Assembly (NCBI RefSeq): GCF_003473545.1 | Contig: NZ_QUCM01000005.1 | Coordinates: forward strand, 186,001-250,000 | Length of the DNA stretch: 64,000 nt | Direction: 5' to 3' | Source of the DNA: Clostridium sp. AM22-11AC | Lineage (GTDB): Bacteria; Bacillota; Clostridia; Lachnospirales; Lachnospiraceae | Shown here: one piece after another, positions 1-9,300 of the stretch | Position numbering within the stretch: the first letter of the stretch is position 1 | Layout: every line of letters begins with the position of its first letter | Translations under genes and position numbers: made by a program | The notes under the pieces: model-generated | Databases searched by the model: none | Seen by the model: only the letters and a program-made list of their open reading frames with translations | What the model was told of the DNA's origin: nothing

Positions 1-1152
1 CCGGCTGACTCCGAATACGAAGATATCCACTCTTTCGTAGAAGGAACCTTAACAGAGCGTATCGGCGAAGCAGGAAAGCGCCTGCATACAGGACGCAGCC
101 GTAACGATCAGGTAGCTCTGGATATGAAGCTGTATACAAGAGACGAGATTGATGAGATGGACGTTCTTGTAAAGGATCTTTTAAAAGAACTTCTGGTGAT
201 CATGGAAGCAAACACCGAGACATTTATGCCTGGTTTTACCCATTTACAGAAGGCACAGCCTGTAACACTGGCTCATCACATGGGCGCATATTTTGAAATG
301 TTCTCCAGAGACCGTTCCCGTTTACAGGACATCCGCAAGAGAATGAATTACTGCCCGTTAGGCTCCGGCGCTCTGGCTGGAACTACTTATCCGCTGGACA
401 GAGAATACACTGCAAAACTTCTGGATTTTGACGGTCCTACCTTAAACTCCATGGACTCCGTTTCTGACCGCGACTATCTGATCGAGCTGTTAAGTGCATT
501 ATCTACTATTGCCATGCATTTAAGCCGTTTCAGCGAGGAGATCATTATCTGGAACACCAATGAATATCGTTTTGTAGAGATCGATGACTCCTACAGCACC
601 GGAAGCAGTATTATGCCTCAGAAGAAGAACCCGGATATTGCAGAGCTGATCCGTGGAAAGAGCGGCCGCGTTTACGGCGCCCTGGTTTCCATGCTTACTA
701 CCATGAAGGGACTTCCTCTGGCATATGATAAGGATATGCAGGAAGATAAGGAACTGACCTTTGACGCTATTGATACAGTGAAGGGCTGCCTGTCCTTATT
801 TACCGGTATGATCTCTTCCATGAAGTTCCGCAAGGATGTAATGGAAGCCAGCGCAAAGAATGGCTTTACCAATGCAACGGATGCAGCTGATTATCTGGTA
901 AACCATGGCGTACCATTCCGTGATGCCCATGGTATCGTAGGACAGCTGGTACTGCTTTGCATCGACAAGGGCATTGCTTTAGATGATCTTCCATTAGAGG
1001 AATACAAGAAGATCAGTCCTGTATTTGAGGAAGATGTATACGAAGCCATCAGCATGAAGACCTGCGTTGAAAAGCGTATGACCATCGGCGCACCAGGTCC
1101 GGAAATGATGAAGAAAGTAATTGAGATCTATAAGAAGCAGTTAGAGCAGTAA
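1..1152 (+). CDS. argH: Argininosuccinate lyase, 5'-truncated by window edge
   Basis: Cytoplasmic last enzyme of arginine biosynthesis; it splits argininosuccinate into arginine and fumarate. The reading frame is open from base 1, so the start lies outside the window and 383 codons are visible of a usual 455-470. Seen: [11 protein letters not shown] near bases 91-123, a conserved substrate-binding stretch, and the fumarase/lyase signature [12 protein letters not shown] at 601-636, whose serine is the catalytic base in this family. The C-terminal [12 protein letters not shown] segment is also typical. A hairpin with T-tract follows 60 bases downstream, so this is the end of its transcription unit. 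The family assignment is secure. Confidence 0.97.
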   Translation, partial: PADSEYEDIHSFVEGTLTERIGEAGKRLHTGRSRNDQVALDMKLYTRDEIDEMDVLVKDLLKELLVIMEANTETFMPGFTHLQKAQPVTLAHHMGAYFEMFSRDRSRLQDIRKRMNYCPLGSGALAGTTYPLDREYTAKLLDFDGPTLNSMDSVSDRDYLIELLSALSTIAMHLSRFSEEIIIWNTNEYRFVEIDDSYSTGSSIMPQKKNPDIAELIRGKSGRVYGALVSMLTTMKGLPLAYDKDMQEDKELTFDAIDTVKGCLSLFTGMISSMKFRKDVMEASAKNGFTNATDAADYLVNHGVPFRDAHGIVGQLVLLCIDKGIALDDLPLEEYKKISPVFEEDVYEAISMKTCVEKRMTIGAPGPEMMKKVIEIYKKQLEQ

Positions 1153-1212
1153 GTAATAAACATAATAAACTGGAAATAGATACTGAGTGGAAAGATACTA
1201 GGTGGAATGAGA

Positions 1213-1250
1213 GGTGCCGCAAAAGAGGAGATGTTTTGCGGCACCTTTTT
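1213..1250 (+). terminator. Rho-independent terminator after argH
   Basis: A perfect 12-bp stem (GGTGCCGCAAAA at 1213-1224 with TTTTGCGGCACC at 1234-1245), a 9-nt loop and five T residues (1246-1250) follow the argH stop. Confidence 0.93.
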
Positions 1251-1302
1251 GCTATACATATTGAGAATGCGCCGGCGGCGCGTTCACGGATTTATTAATG
1301 TC

Positions 1303-1455
1303 CTCTCGGAGTCTTTCTTGTACCTGCCTTTGTGGCTGATTTTCCGCCAGCCGCACCCGAATTTCATCAACGTACGCACCGCGTACGCCTCAGAAATTTG
1401 GGCACAACTGACAAAAAATCTTCTCACAAAATCAGGCACAGAAAGATTCCGAGAG
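1303..1455. repeat. Long imperfect palindrome (153 bp), hairpin element
   Basis: The whole gap between the argH terminator and sbcD folds back on itself. Outer arms 1303-1318 and 1440-1455 match 15 of 16. An inner block GCACCCGAATTTC (1353-1365) pairs with GAAATTTGGGCAC (1393-1405) apart from two mismatches and one wobble. The tip is CGTACGC (1371-1377), loop ACC, GCGTACG (1381-1387). The intervening segments (about 1319-1350 and 1410-1439) also pair in part. No convincing gene lies inside. It resembles a MITE-like or other dispersed hairpin element rather than a terminator, because no T-tract follows. The GC-rich tract at 1268-1282 lies just outside it. Confidence 0.7.
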
Positions 1456-1480
1456 AACATATTATGGTCGGGAGGTTACT

Positions 1481-2629
1481 ATGAAGTTGTTTCATTTATC
1501 GGACCTGCATATTGGAAAGCGGGTCAATGAGTTTTCCATGCTGGAGGACCAGAAATATATCCTGATGCAGATCTTAAAAGCTGCAAAGGAGCATCAGCCA
1601 GATGGGATCATTTTAGCAGGTGATATTTATGATAAGCCGGTTCCGGCGGCAGAGGCAGTGCAGGTATTTGATGATTTTCTTACAAGTTTAAATGAAATGG
1701 GACTAATCGTGTTTATGATCAGCGGAAACCATGATTCACCGGAGCGTGTTTCCTACGGCGGACGGCTGATGAAGAAAAGCGGTATTTACGTGGCGCCTGT
1801 GTATGAGGGAAAGACAGAAAATGTGGAATTTACCGATGCATATGGAAAAGTGTGCATCCATCTGCTTCCTTTTGTAAAACCGGCTGTAGTCCGTCATGCT
1901 TTTGAAGAGGGAGAATTTGAAAAAGAAGCAGAGGCAGTGTGTGATTACCAGAGCGCAGTGAAAATGGCTGTTTCCCATATGACTGTGGATACAGATGTGC
2001 GAAATGTGTTGATCGCCCACCAGTTTGTCACCGGCGCCATGCGCTGTGAGTCAGAGGAAGTGTCCGTAGGAGGCCTTGACAATGTGGACGCTTCTGTATT
2101 TGATGGGTTTGATTATGTGGCCCTGGGGCATATCCACAGTCCCCAGGCAGTGGGAAGAGACCAGGTGCGATACTGTGGCACACCTCTTAAATATTCTTTT
2201 TCAGAGGCGGGTCAGGAAAAATCCATTACTGTGGTGGAATTAAAAGAAAAAGGAAATGTGGAGATCTCAGCTGTTCCATTGCATCCCCTGCGGGATATGC
2301 GAAAGATCCGGGGCAGCTATATGGAAGTGACTGCAAAGTCATTTTATGAAAATGGAAACTGCGAGGATTACCTTCATGTGACACTGACCGATGAAGAGGA
2401 TATTTTAGACGGTCTGCAGAAGCTGCGGGTCATTTACCCCAATATTATGCAGCTGGAATATGACAACCGCAGGACCAGGGAAAATCCGGAGCTTACGGCA
2501 GCCCAGGCAGTAGAACAGAAGTCAGAAATGGAGCTGTTCATGGAGTTTTATGAGCTGCAGAACAACCAGCCCATGAGCCAGATCCAGGAAGAGTTTGTGC
2601 GAAATATCATCCGGGAGGTGAAAGAATGA
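1481..2629 (+). CDS. sbcD: Exonuclease SbcD, nuclease subunit
   Basis: Mre11-type metallophosphoesterase subunit of the SbcCD nuclease, which cleaves DNA hairpins and protein-blocked ends. The 382 residues begin with LSDLHIGK, followed by AGDIYDKP, GNHDSP and a late GHIHSP, the metal-binding motifs of the calcineurin-like phosphoesterase fold in order. The start is supported by GGGAGG six bases before the ATG. The stop overlaps the sbcC start by four bases (ATGA), indicating translational coupling. The neighbouring hairpin element at 1303-1455 is notable because palindromic DNA is the known substrate of this complex; that link is only a coincidence of position. Confidence 0.97.
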   Translation: MKLFHLSDLHIGKRVNEFSMLEDQKYILMQILKAAKEHQPDGIILAGDIYDKPVPAAEAVQVFDDFLTSLNEMGLIVFMISGNHDSPERVSYGGRLMKKSGIYVAPVYEGKTENVEFTDAYGKVCIHLLPFVKPAVVRHAFEEGEFEKEAEAVCDYQSAVKMAVSHMTVDTDVRNVLIAHQFVTGAMRCESEEVSVGGLDNVDASVFDGFDYVALGHIHSPQAVGRDQVRYCGTPLKYSFSEAGQEKSITVVELKEKGNVEISAVPLHPLRDMRKIRGSYMEVTAKSFYENGNCEDYLHVTLTDEEDILDGLQKLRVIYPNIMQLEYDNRRTRENPELTAAQAVEQKSEMELFMEFYELQNNQPMSQIQEEFVRNIIREVKE

Positions 2630-5600
2630 AGCCGAAAAAACTGGTTATAAGCGCCTTTGGGCCTTATGGGGAAAAGACAGTGGTCGATTTTGAAAAGCTG
2701 GGAGAAAAAGGGCTTTATCTGATCACCGGTGATACAGGTGCGGGAAAGACCACTCTTTTTGATGCCATTACTTTTGCTCTTTATGGGGAAGCCAGCGGAA
2801 ATGTCAGGGAAACGGGGATGTTTCGCAGCAAGTATGCACCGGATGATGTGCCTACTTATGTGGAGCTGACCTTTATTTATCAGGGAAAAGATTATAAAGT
2901 CACCAGAAATCCGGAATATCTCCGTCCAAAGGGCAGAGGAACAGGATTTACCCTGCAAAAAGCAGAGGCAGAACTTGTTTTTCCAGACAGCCGGCAGCCT
3001 GTGACCAAGACCAGAGAAGTGACAAAAGCCATTACAGAGTTAATGGGACTGGACTACCGACAGTTTACCCAGATCGCCATGATCGCCCAGGGAGATTTCC
3101 AGAAACTGCTTTTAGCCGGAACTGCAGAGAGAGGGGAGATCTTCCGCCAGATCTTCCATACAGGGATCTATCAGGATATTGAGAACAGGCTGCGGGAGGC
3201 AGTGAAGGGAAAATGGAAAGAATATGATGAGATGCGCCGCAGCATCAGCCAGTATCTGGATGGCGTCAGCATCAGTGATGACCCGGAAGCAGAAAGTGAA
3301 TGGAAAGAGCTGAAAAAGGCGAAATTTGAGGGAAAGACCATTCGGGGAATTGAACTTCTGGCTGAGGTTATAGGACGGCAGGAGGAAAAACTTGCAGGTC
3401 TGAAAGATCAGATCCATGGGATCGAGGAAGAGATACAGAAAGAAAATAAGGTTCTTGGGGAAGCAAAGCAGAGACAGAAGATGAAAACAGATCTGGAGGC
3501 AAAGCAGAAGCTGTTTGAAGAACTAAAACCTGAGGTAGAAAAGGCTGTTTCTCAAAAGACGGCGGCAGAAGAAGAGGCAAAGGGCTGTGAAGTACTGGCA
3601 GAAGAGATAAGAGAGCTGAGAGAGAAAAAAGCCGGCTTGGAGGCATTTCTGGGAAAAGTACAGGAAGCCAAAGGAAAAGAAAGGGCAATAGGAGAAGAGA
3701 AGTTTACGGAAGAGAAGTTAAAACAGGAGAAAGTTTCTCTGGAACAGGCACTGCTTGAAAATAAAGAAGCCCAGGAAGGTCTGAAAGGTGTAGAAGCAGA
3801 GAAAGAGCGGCTGCAAAACAGGCTTAAGGAAGCCATGGGAAAAGGGGAGAAACTGACTGGGGATGAAAAAGCTCTGGATCAGGCTGTAAAGGAGAAAAAG
3901 GCGGCAGAGGAAAATGTGCTGAAACTGGAAATGACTGGAAATAACTGGAAGCTGCAGAAGGAAGAAATGATAAAGCAGGAAAATGCTTTGGCGCAGGCAG
4001 CAGGAAATGAGCCTCTTTTACAGATGAAGTCACAACAGTTACAGGAGTTTTTGCTTCAGGCAGGTCAATTGGAACTGGTCCAGAAAAAGCTGGCAGAAAC
4101 CCAGAAAGAATATGAAAATGCCGTTGTTGTAAGAAACAGGGAAAGAGAAATTTATGGTCATCTGGAACAGACATTTTTAGATGCCCAGGCAGGGCTTCTG
4201 GCAAAGCATTTAAAAGAGGGGGAGAGATGCCCGGTCTGCGGTTCCGATCATCATCCAAAACCGGCAGTACTTACAGATAAGGTGCCGGATAAGGAATTTT
4301 TAGATGAGAAGAAAGAGGTATTGGATCAGAAAGAAGAAAATGTCCAGAAGCTAAGTGCATTGGCGGGGCAGTTTAAGGAACAGTCGGAAGAACTGTGGGA
4401 ACAGTACCGGAATAAGGCGGAGCAGATCTTTGGGGATGCAGGGGCAGAGAGTCTACCTGAGGTGAAACGGCGTCTGTCAGAAGCAATTAATAACTGTGAT
4501 CAGAAATTAAAGGATGCCCAAAAGGCAGCGGAAAGTCTTAAAAAATGCCAGGAAACGAAAGAGGCATTGGAGACCAATGAGAAGATTCTTCAGGATAAAC
4601 TGCTGCAGGCCCGAAATATCCATTCAGCGGCAGAAGGGCAGATGGATCTGTTGATCAGACAGTGCATAAAAAATTTGCAGGACGAGCCGAAGATACAGGA
4701 AATGCAGCAGGTACCGGGGATACAGAGCACAAATGATATAGAAAACGTTGTATCTAGGATAAAAATGTTTTTCGCAGAGCTAAAAGCCCAAAACAACGCT
4801 GTTTTAGAACAGATAAAAGCTGATCTGGAAGAAAATGGAAAAAAGGCGGAATACTTAAACCGTTTACAGGCCCAGGCTGAAACGATGGAAGACCAACAGA
4901 AAAAACTTTCTGAAAATATTTCCGAAAAGGCCCTGCTGATCCAGAAGCTGGCAACTCAGCTGGAAGAATTAAAGAAGCAGCTGGAAGAAGAAAATAAGAT
5001 CTATGGTTCTGTTACAGCAGAAGAAATAGAAGACCGGCTGAAAGGAAAAATGCAGAATAAACTGAAACTGGAAGCAGCACTGGCTCAGGCAGTGGAAACA
5101 TTAAATGTTTTAAATGCCCAGTCTGAAAGTCTGAGATCTGCCATAGAAACTTTAAAGTCCCAGATCGGGTCCATGCAGGAAACTTCCGAAGGGGAGATCC
5201 AGGAAAAGATAACTGTTCTTTCAGAAGAAAAGAAGGAATGGAATGAGAAATATTCCAGACAATATGCAGATCTGGAAAATAATCGTTGTATTTACAACAA
5301 TGTTCAGAAAAATCAGGGAAAAATGGCAGCAGCAGAGCAGGAATATGTGTGGATGCGGTCACTTTCTGATACAGCAGGGGGAACTCTCAGCGGAAAGCGC
5401 AAGATCGAGCTGGAAACCTATGTACAGATGGCTTATTTTGACCGGATCCTGCGCAGGGCTAATCTGCGGCTTATGACTATGAGCAGCGGTCAGTATGAGT
5501 TAAAACGCCAGGAAAAAGGGGAGAGTAAGAAAGAAAAAGCAGGTCTGGACTTAAATGTCATCGATCATTACAACGGAACAGAGCGAAGTGTAAAAACACT

Positions 5601-5904
5601 TTCCGGCGGTGAGTCTTTCCAGGCATCCCTGTCCCTTGCATTAGGGCTTTCTGATGAGATCCAGGCGGGAGCAGGGGGGATCCGTCTGGATGCCATGTTT
5701 GTAGATGAGGGCTTTGGTTCCTTAGATGAGGACTCTTTAAACCAGGCGATCCGTTCCTTAAATGATTTGGCGCAGGGACAGAGACTGGTAGGTATTATCT
5801 CCCATGTAGGAGAGCTGAAAGACAGGATCGAACGTAAGATCATTGTTACCAAAAAGCGCAGCAGTACTGGCGTTGGAAGCCAGGTGCAGGTGGTAGGAGA
5901 GTAA
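2626..5904 (+). CDS. sbcC: Exonuclease SbcC, SMC/Rad50-like ATPase
   Basis: ATPase partner of SbcD in hairpin and double-strand-break processing. The 1092-residue protein has the Rad50 layout: Walker A GDTGAGKT at residues 35-42, a long Glu/Lys-rich coiled coil, a zinc hook CPVC at residues 535-538 in the middle, a second coiled coil, then the ABC signature LSGGESF near residue 992 and Walker B with AMFVDEGFGSLD near 1022-1035. Length is normal for the family. It overlaps sbcD by four bases. No gene follows closely, so sbcDC is a two-gene operon. Confidence 0.97.
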   Translation: MKPKKLVISAFGPYGEKTVVDFEKLGEKGLYLITGDTGAGKTTLFDAITFALYGEASGNVRETGMFRSKYAPDDVPTYVELTFIYQGKDYKVTRNPEYLRPKGRGTGFTLQKAEAELVFPDSRQPVTKTREVTKAITELMGLDYRQFTQIAMIAQGDFQKLLLAGTAERGEIFRQIFHTGIYQDIENRLREAVKGKWKEYDEMRRSISQYLDGVSISDDPEAESEWKELKKAKFEGKTIRGIELLAEVIGRQEEKLAGLKDQIHGIEEEIQKENKVLGEAKQRQKMKTDLEAKQKLFEELKPEVEKAVSQKTAAEEEAKGCEVLAEEIRELREKKAGLEAFLGKVQEAKGKERAIGEEKFTEEKLKQEKVSLEQALLENKEAQEGLKGVEAEKERLQNRLKEAMGKGEKLTGDEKALDQAVKEKKAAEENVLKLEMTGNNWKLQKEEMIKQENALAQAAGNEPLLQMKSQQLQEFLLQAGQLELVQKKLAETQKEYENAVVVRNREREIYGHLEQTFLDAQAGLLAKHLKEGERCPVCGSDHHPKPAVLTDKVPDKEFLDEKKEVLDQKEENVQKLSALAGQFKEQSEELWEQYRNKAEQIFGDAGAESLPEVKRRLSEAINNCDQKLKDAQKAAESLKKCQETKEALETNEKILQDKLLQARNIHSAAEGQMDLLIRQCIKNLQDEPKIQEMQQVPGIQSTNDIENVVSRIKMFFAELKAQNNAVLEQIKADLEENGKKAEYLNRLQAQAETMEDQQKKLSENISEKALLIQKLATQLEELKKQLEEENKIYGSVTAEEIEDRLKGKMQNKLKLEAALAQAVETLNVLNAQSESLRSAIETLKSQIGSMQETSEGEIQEKITVLSEEKKEWNEKYSRQYADLENNRCIYNNVQKNQGKMAAAEQEYVWMRSLSDTAGGTLSGKRKIELETYVQMAYFDRILRRANLRLMTMSSGQYELKRQEKGESKKEKAGLDLNVIDHYNGTERSVKTLSGGESFQASLSLALGLSDEIQAGAGGIRLDAMFVDEGFGSLDEDSLNQAIRSLNDLAQGQRLVGIISHVGELKDRIERKIIVTKKRSSTGVGSQVQVVGE

Positions 5905-5970
5905 GGGAATATGGTTAGAAATAGATGACATATATTGGAAAAATGACAGAAAATCTTAAAAAAAGTGCGG

Positions 5971-5999
5971 TTGCTCCAAAAGCTGTGTTCTGGTAAAAT
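5971..5999 (+). promoter_or_regulatory. Sigma-A type promoter for the L,D-transpeptidase
   Basis: TTGCTC (5971-5976), a 17-bp spacer and TAAAAT (5994-5999), placed 60 bases before the ATG of the next gene. Good spacing; hexamers each differ from consensus at one or two positions. Confidence 0.6.
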
Positions 6000-6058
6000 G
6001 GGGAGCAGATAGAAAATTTAATGCAAATATATATGTTTTCCCAAAGGAGATGTAATAG

Positions 6059-6823
6059 ATGAAATATAGAAGATTACTGCTTGGAGGTTTTCTGGCAATG
6101 GGACTGGCTGTGACAACCGCTTCCGGTGCGCTTGCAGAGCAGATCGTTGCTGTAAACAGCCCGGTTGAGTCTGTAGGCGGTCAGGCAACCAAGGTGACAG
6201 ATGCAGGTCAGAATGCAGCAGATACCTCTCAGGCAACAGTCAACTCTTCAGTCAATACAGATACGACCCAGAGTGCAGCAGGCAACACCCAGACAGATAC
6301 TGCCCAGAATACAGAGGCTTCTGCTGCAAAACCAGATCCGGCATCCATCACCCCGACCGCTACCGGTATCAGCATTTATATCAGCAAACGTCAGAGCAAG
6401 CTGACCCTGATGCAGAATAAACAGGCCATTGGCGTCTGGGATGCAAAACTGGGACGCCAGTCAGCTACCGGTGATAAAGTGCAGGAGGGGGATGAGATCA
6501 CCCCTTCCGGCAGTTTCTATGTATGTACCAGAAATGACAAGAGCAAGTATTATCTGGCACTTGGACTGTCCTATCCAAATATTGAGGATGCAGAAAGAGG
6601 TCTGTCCACCGGTCTTATTACCCAGGAACAGTACCAGGCGATTGTAGATGCAAACAAAGCAGGCGTGACCCCACCATGGGATACTCCTTTAGGCGGAGCT
6701 ATTGAGATCCATGGAAATCAGGGAGATCGTGGAACGGCAGGCTGTATTGCCATGACCAATGATGTAATGGATATTCTGTGGAGTTATTGTGCAGTGGGTG
6801 TGCCGGTAACCATCGGTCCGTAA
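6059..6823 (+). CDS. Secreted L,D-transpeptidase, YkuD domain
   Basis: Probable peptidoglycan-remodelling enzyme that forms or edits cross-links through a catalytic cysteine, acting outside the membrane. Residues 1-26 form a signal peptide ending in SGALAEQ. Residues about 40-95 are a Thr/Ala/Gln/Asp-rich linker, likely spanning the wall. The YkuD domain runs from about residue 100 to the end, with the catalytic block HGN (His218) and GTAGCIAM (Cys229); the family motif usually reads HG...S-x-GC. AAAGGAGA lies eight bases before the ATG. Monocistronic from its own promoter. The family is clear; the substrate linkage is not determinable here. Confidence 0.9.
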   Translation: MKYRRLLLGGFLAMGLAVTTASGALAEQIVAVNSPVESVGGQATKVTDAGQNAADTSQATVNSSVNTDTTQSAAGNTQTDTAQNTEASAAKPDPASITPTATGISIYISKRQSKLTLMQNKQAIGVWDAKLGRQSATGDKVQEGDEITPSGSFYVCTRNDKSKYYLALGLSYPNIEDAERGLSTGLITQEQYQAIVDANKAGVTPPWDTPLGGAIEIHGNQGDRGTAGCIAMTNDVMDILWSYCAVGVPVTIGP

Positions 6824-6842
6824 GCCCGTAACACTTACAGTA

Positions 6843-6878
6843 GCCGGAAATCTTGCCGGTATCGTCAAAGATTTCGGC
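6843..6878 (+). other. Stem-loop without T-tract
   Basis: GCCGGAAATCTT (6843-6854) pairs with AAGATTTCGGC (6868-6878) with one bulge. No run of T follows, so it may be a weak terminator or an RNA-stability hairpin between the transpeptidase and the next gene. Confidence 0.4.
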
Positions 6879-6902
6879 GTGTGAAAGGAAACAAAAGAAA
6901 TA

Positions 6903-7574
6903 ATGGAACGCGAAATAGATTTAAAAGAAATATCCGATGGAAGATTGTACAGTTCCTCGGATATGGTAAAAGCAGACTGCGGAGATTGTAAAGGCTGCTC
7001 TGCCTGTTGTCAGGGAATGGGATCCTCTATTTTACTGGATCCCTATGACATTTACCGTTTAAGTACAGGAACAGGGCTGACTTTTGAAGATCTGTTAAAG
7101 GGTCGGATCGAACTGAATATGTCAGATGGTCTGATCCTGCCAAACCTGAAAATGGCAGGAGAAAAAGAAGCCTGTTCTTTCTTAAATGGAGAAGGCAGAT
7201 GCTCCGTTCATCCATTCAGACCGGGATTTTGCCGTCTGTTCCCTTTAGGGAGACTTTATGAAAATGGTTCTTTCCAGTATTTTTTACAGACCCATGAATG
7301 TAAGAAGGAAAACAGGACCAAGGTAAAGGTGCGTAAATGGATCGATATCCCGGATTTTGGCAAATATGAAAAATTCGTTTCTGACTGGCATTATTTTGCA
7401 AAAGAAATGGGACAGAAGATAAAAAGCCTTGGAAGTGAAGGCCAGGATAAGTCAAAGGCTTTGTGCCTGTATGTTCTGAAAAAGTTCTACATGGAGCCAT
7501 TTGATGCTTCCGTGGATTTTTATGAACAGTTTAACAAGAGACTGGAGGAAGCAAAACATGCAGCAGCTGCCTAA
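6903..7574 (+). CDS. YkgJ-family cysteine-cluster protein
   Basis: The 223-residue protein belongs to the YkgJ / zinc- or iron-chelating domain family, whose biochemical role is not established. The diagnostic cluster CGDCKGCSACC is at residues 26-36, followed by CSFLNGEGRCSVHPFRPGFCRLFP, where further cysteines complete the metal-binding set. It is predicted cytoplasmic, with no signal peptide or membrane segment. Its last 17 bases overlap the next gene, whose ribosome site lies inside it, so the two are co-translated. Family assignment is firm; the metal and function are unknown. Confidence 0.85.
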   Translation: MEREIDLKEISDGRLYSSSDMVKADCGDCKGCSACCQGMGSSILLDPYDIYRLSTGTGLTFEDLLKGRIELNMSDGLILPNLKMAGEKEACSFLNGEGRCSVHPFRPGFCRLFPLGRLYENGSFQYFLQTHECKKENRTKVKVRKWIDIPDFGKYEKFVSDWHYFAKEMGQKIKSLGSEGQDKSKALCLYVLKKFYMEPFDASVDFYEQFNKRLEEAKHAAAA

Positions 7575-8274
7575 AGAATTTGTTGGAAGAATGGTCCGTA
7601 CTGTTCTGTTTATCGGTCTGGTGGCAGCCTGTTGCGCGGGAGTAGCTACATTTGGAATGTTTGTGGCATCCAAATTTAATCTGACTACCTCCAGAAATCA
7701 GGTGCCTCTTACTTCTGTTAAGATCGAAGGCGAAAAGGTGCTGATCCCTGAAAATGGAAAGACCACCAGGGAAGCAGGCTGGACGCTGCGCAACAGCAGA
7801 GGCCAGTATATTTTGACCTTGGACGAACTGGAAGCCGGAAGTCTGGATACAGCAGAACCGGTGATCGAAGTAGAAGGAGATCTGATCCTTCAGCTTAAAA
7901 AAGATACCATAAGCCACCTGGAAAGCCAGGGACCGGTGATCAAAAAGGGCACAGGTACACTGACCATCCGGGGAGAAGGAAGTCTGGAACTGGAGTCAGC
8001 AGATGCGGAAGCAATCAGCAGTGACTGGAATGGGGAAGAGCTGGATGCAGATCACCCCTCCGCTGTCCGTCTGGAAGCCGGAAATCTTACTTTTACAGGG
8101 GCAGGATCTGGTATTGTGGATGAGACAGTAGAACTGGCAGGCGCCCAGGGGACGATTACGGCTACATCTACATCCGGTGCTGCTGTTAAAACGGCTCATG
8201 TAAAAAGAGAAGGCAGCAACAGTGATAAGCTGGAGTTGATCGGAGCTACAGCAGTTGCAGTGCCAGAGTCATAA
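7558..8274 (+). CDS. Membrane-anchored beta-rich protein of unknown function
   Basis: Not recognised as a named family. The 238-residue product has one N-terminal membrane segment (about residues 12-36, rich in Leu, Ala, Val and Cys) and an exterior part made of short repeated Thr/Gly/Glu strands such as GTLTIRGEGSLELES and GAQGTITATSTSG, suggesting a right-handed beta-helix or carbohydrate-binding-like fold. I chose the ATG at 7558 because GGAGGAA ends seven bases before it. An in-frame ATG at 7501 lies inside the upstream gene and has no ribosome site. It is translationally linked to the YkgJ-type protein. Confidence 0.7.
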   Translation: MQQLPKEFVGRMVRTVLFIGLVAACCAGVATFGMFVASKFNLTTSRNQVPLTSVKIEGEKVLIPENGKTTREAGWTLRNSRGQYILTLDELEAGSLDTAEPVIEVEGDLILQLKKDTISHLESQGPVIKKGTGTLTIRGEGSLELESADAEAISSDWNGEELDADHPSAVRLEAGNLTFTGAGSGIVDETVELAGAQGTITATSTSGAAVKTAHVKREGSNSDKLELIGATAVAVPES

Positions 8275-8285
8275 AGTCAGGAATA

Positions 8286-9158
8286 TCAGATATCATCTAA
8301 AGTGGCGAAATGATATCCCATTTCCTCCCACTTAGTAAGAAGTTCATCCAAAATAGCACCATTTGTATCTGAGGTGCTGTGAAGCAGTACAATGGCTCCG
8401 GGATGGATACGACCTAATAACTTTTTGAATGCCTCTTCTTTTGAGGGCTGTTTATCCTGATACCAGTCCACATAGGCAAGGCTCCAGAAAAAGGTTTTGT
8501 ATCCCATCTCCTGGGCCATTTTTAAGTTATTTTCGCTGTATTTTCCCTGAGGCGGCCGGTAGTATTTCTTCATAGTCTGCCCGGTAACCTGTGTATATAG
8601 GTTTTCCAAATCCTTTAATTCTTTTTCAAAACTCTGTTTGTCAGAGATCTTTGACATATCCGGGTGATGGTAGGTATGATTGCCAACGATATGGCCTTCT
8701 TCTACCATCCGTTTTACCAGTTCCGGACTGGTTTCCAGATAATTTCCCACTACAAAAAAGGCAGCGTGAACGCCATGTTTCTTTAAGGCATCTAATATCT
8801 TTGCGGTATTCCCATTTTCATAACCAGCATCAAAGGTGAGATAGATTACTTTTTCACCAGGATCTCCCATATAGCAGGCATTAAACTGCTTTAAGTAGTC
8901 ATTTGTTGTATTTCCAACGGGAGCCTGACCGGGAGAGGGAAAGCTTAAGCCCCAGTTGCCGTCAGCAGAGGCAGAATAAATGGGGATACCATTTTCAGTT
9001 AAAGCCACTGGCTTTTGGGAAGGTTCATAAACGGCATTTTTTGTAGACTCTTCAGCAGAAGAAAACTGATTTGCAGCCTGCCCCGCCAGACTTCCTGCCA
9101 GATAGGCAAAAACAAAGATCAAAACCAGATGGAACCATTTTTTTACAAAAGCACCCAT
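8286..9158 (-). CDS. pdaA: Polysaccharide deacetylase, PdaA-like
   Basis: Probable peptidoglycan N-acetylmuramic acid deacetylase needed for muramic-delta-lactam formation in spore cortex, based on strong resemblance to Bacillus PdaA. The 290 residues carry an N-terminal membrane anchor (about 7-26), then the NodB domain: LTFDAGYENG with the catalytic Asp, HIVGNHTYHHPD with the metal His pair, YRPPQGKYS, FWSLAYVDW and a late HPGAIVLLHST. The start at 9158 has GGAG nine bases upstream; an upstream in-frame ATG at 9275 is poorly placed. It is divergent from the nitroreductase. Presence suggests a spore former. Confidence 0.88.
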   Translation of the reverse strand: MGAFVKKWFHLVLIFVFAYLAGSLAGQAANQFSSAEESTKNAVYEPSQKPVALTENGIPIYSASADGNWGLSFPSPGQAPVGNTTNDYLKQFNACYMGDPGEKVIYLTFDAGYENGNTAKILDALKKHGVHAAFFVVGNYLETSPELVKRMVEEGHIVGNHTYHHPDMSKISDKQSFEKELKDLENLYTQVTGQTMKKYYRPPQGKYSENNLKMAQEMGYKTFFWSLAYVDWYQDKQPSKEEAFKKLLGRIHPGAIVLLHSTSDTNGAILDELLTKWEEMGYHFATLDDI

Positions 9159-9300
9159 AGAAAAACTCCAGACAAAAGGGATTGGTGTATGTATATTCCA
9201 AAGTGGCTGCGGATATGTTATACTTCTGATTAGAAAGCAAAAAGGTAACTGTGAAAGCAATGAATAGTTACGCAAAAAGTTATCAAGGAGGCTAATTACT

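Noticed and set aside
1207..1530. 107-codon open frame between argH and sbcD
   Set aside because: It runs through the argH terminator, the hairpin element and the sbcD start, with no ribosome site and no recognisable protein.
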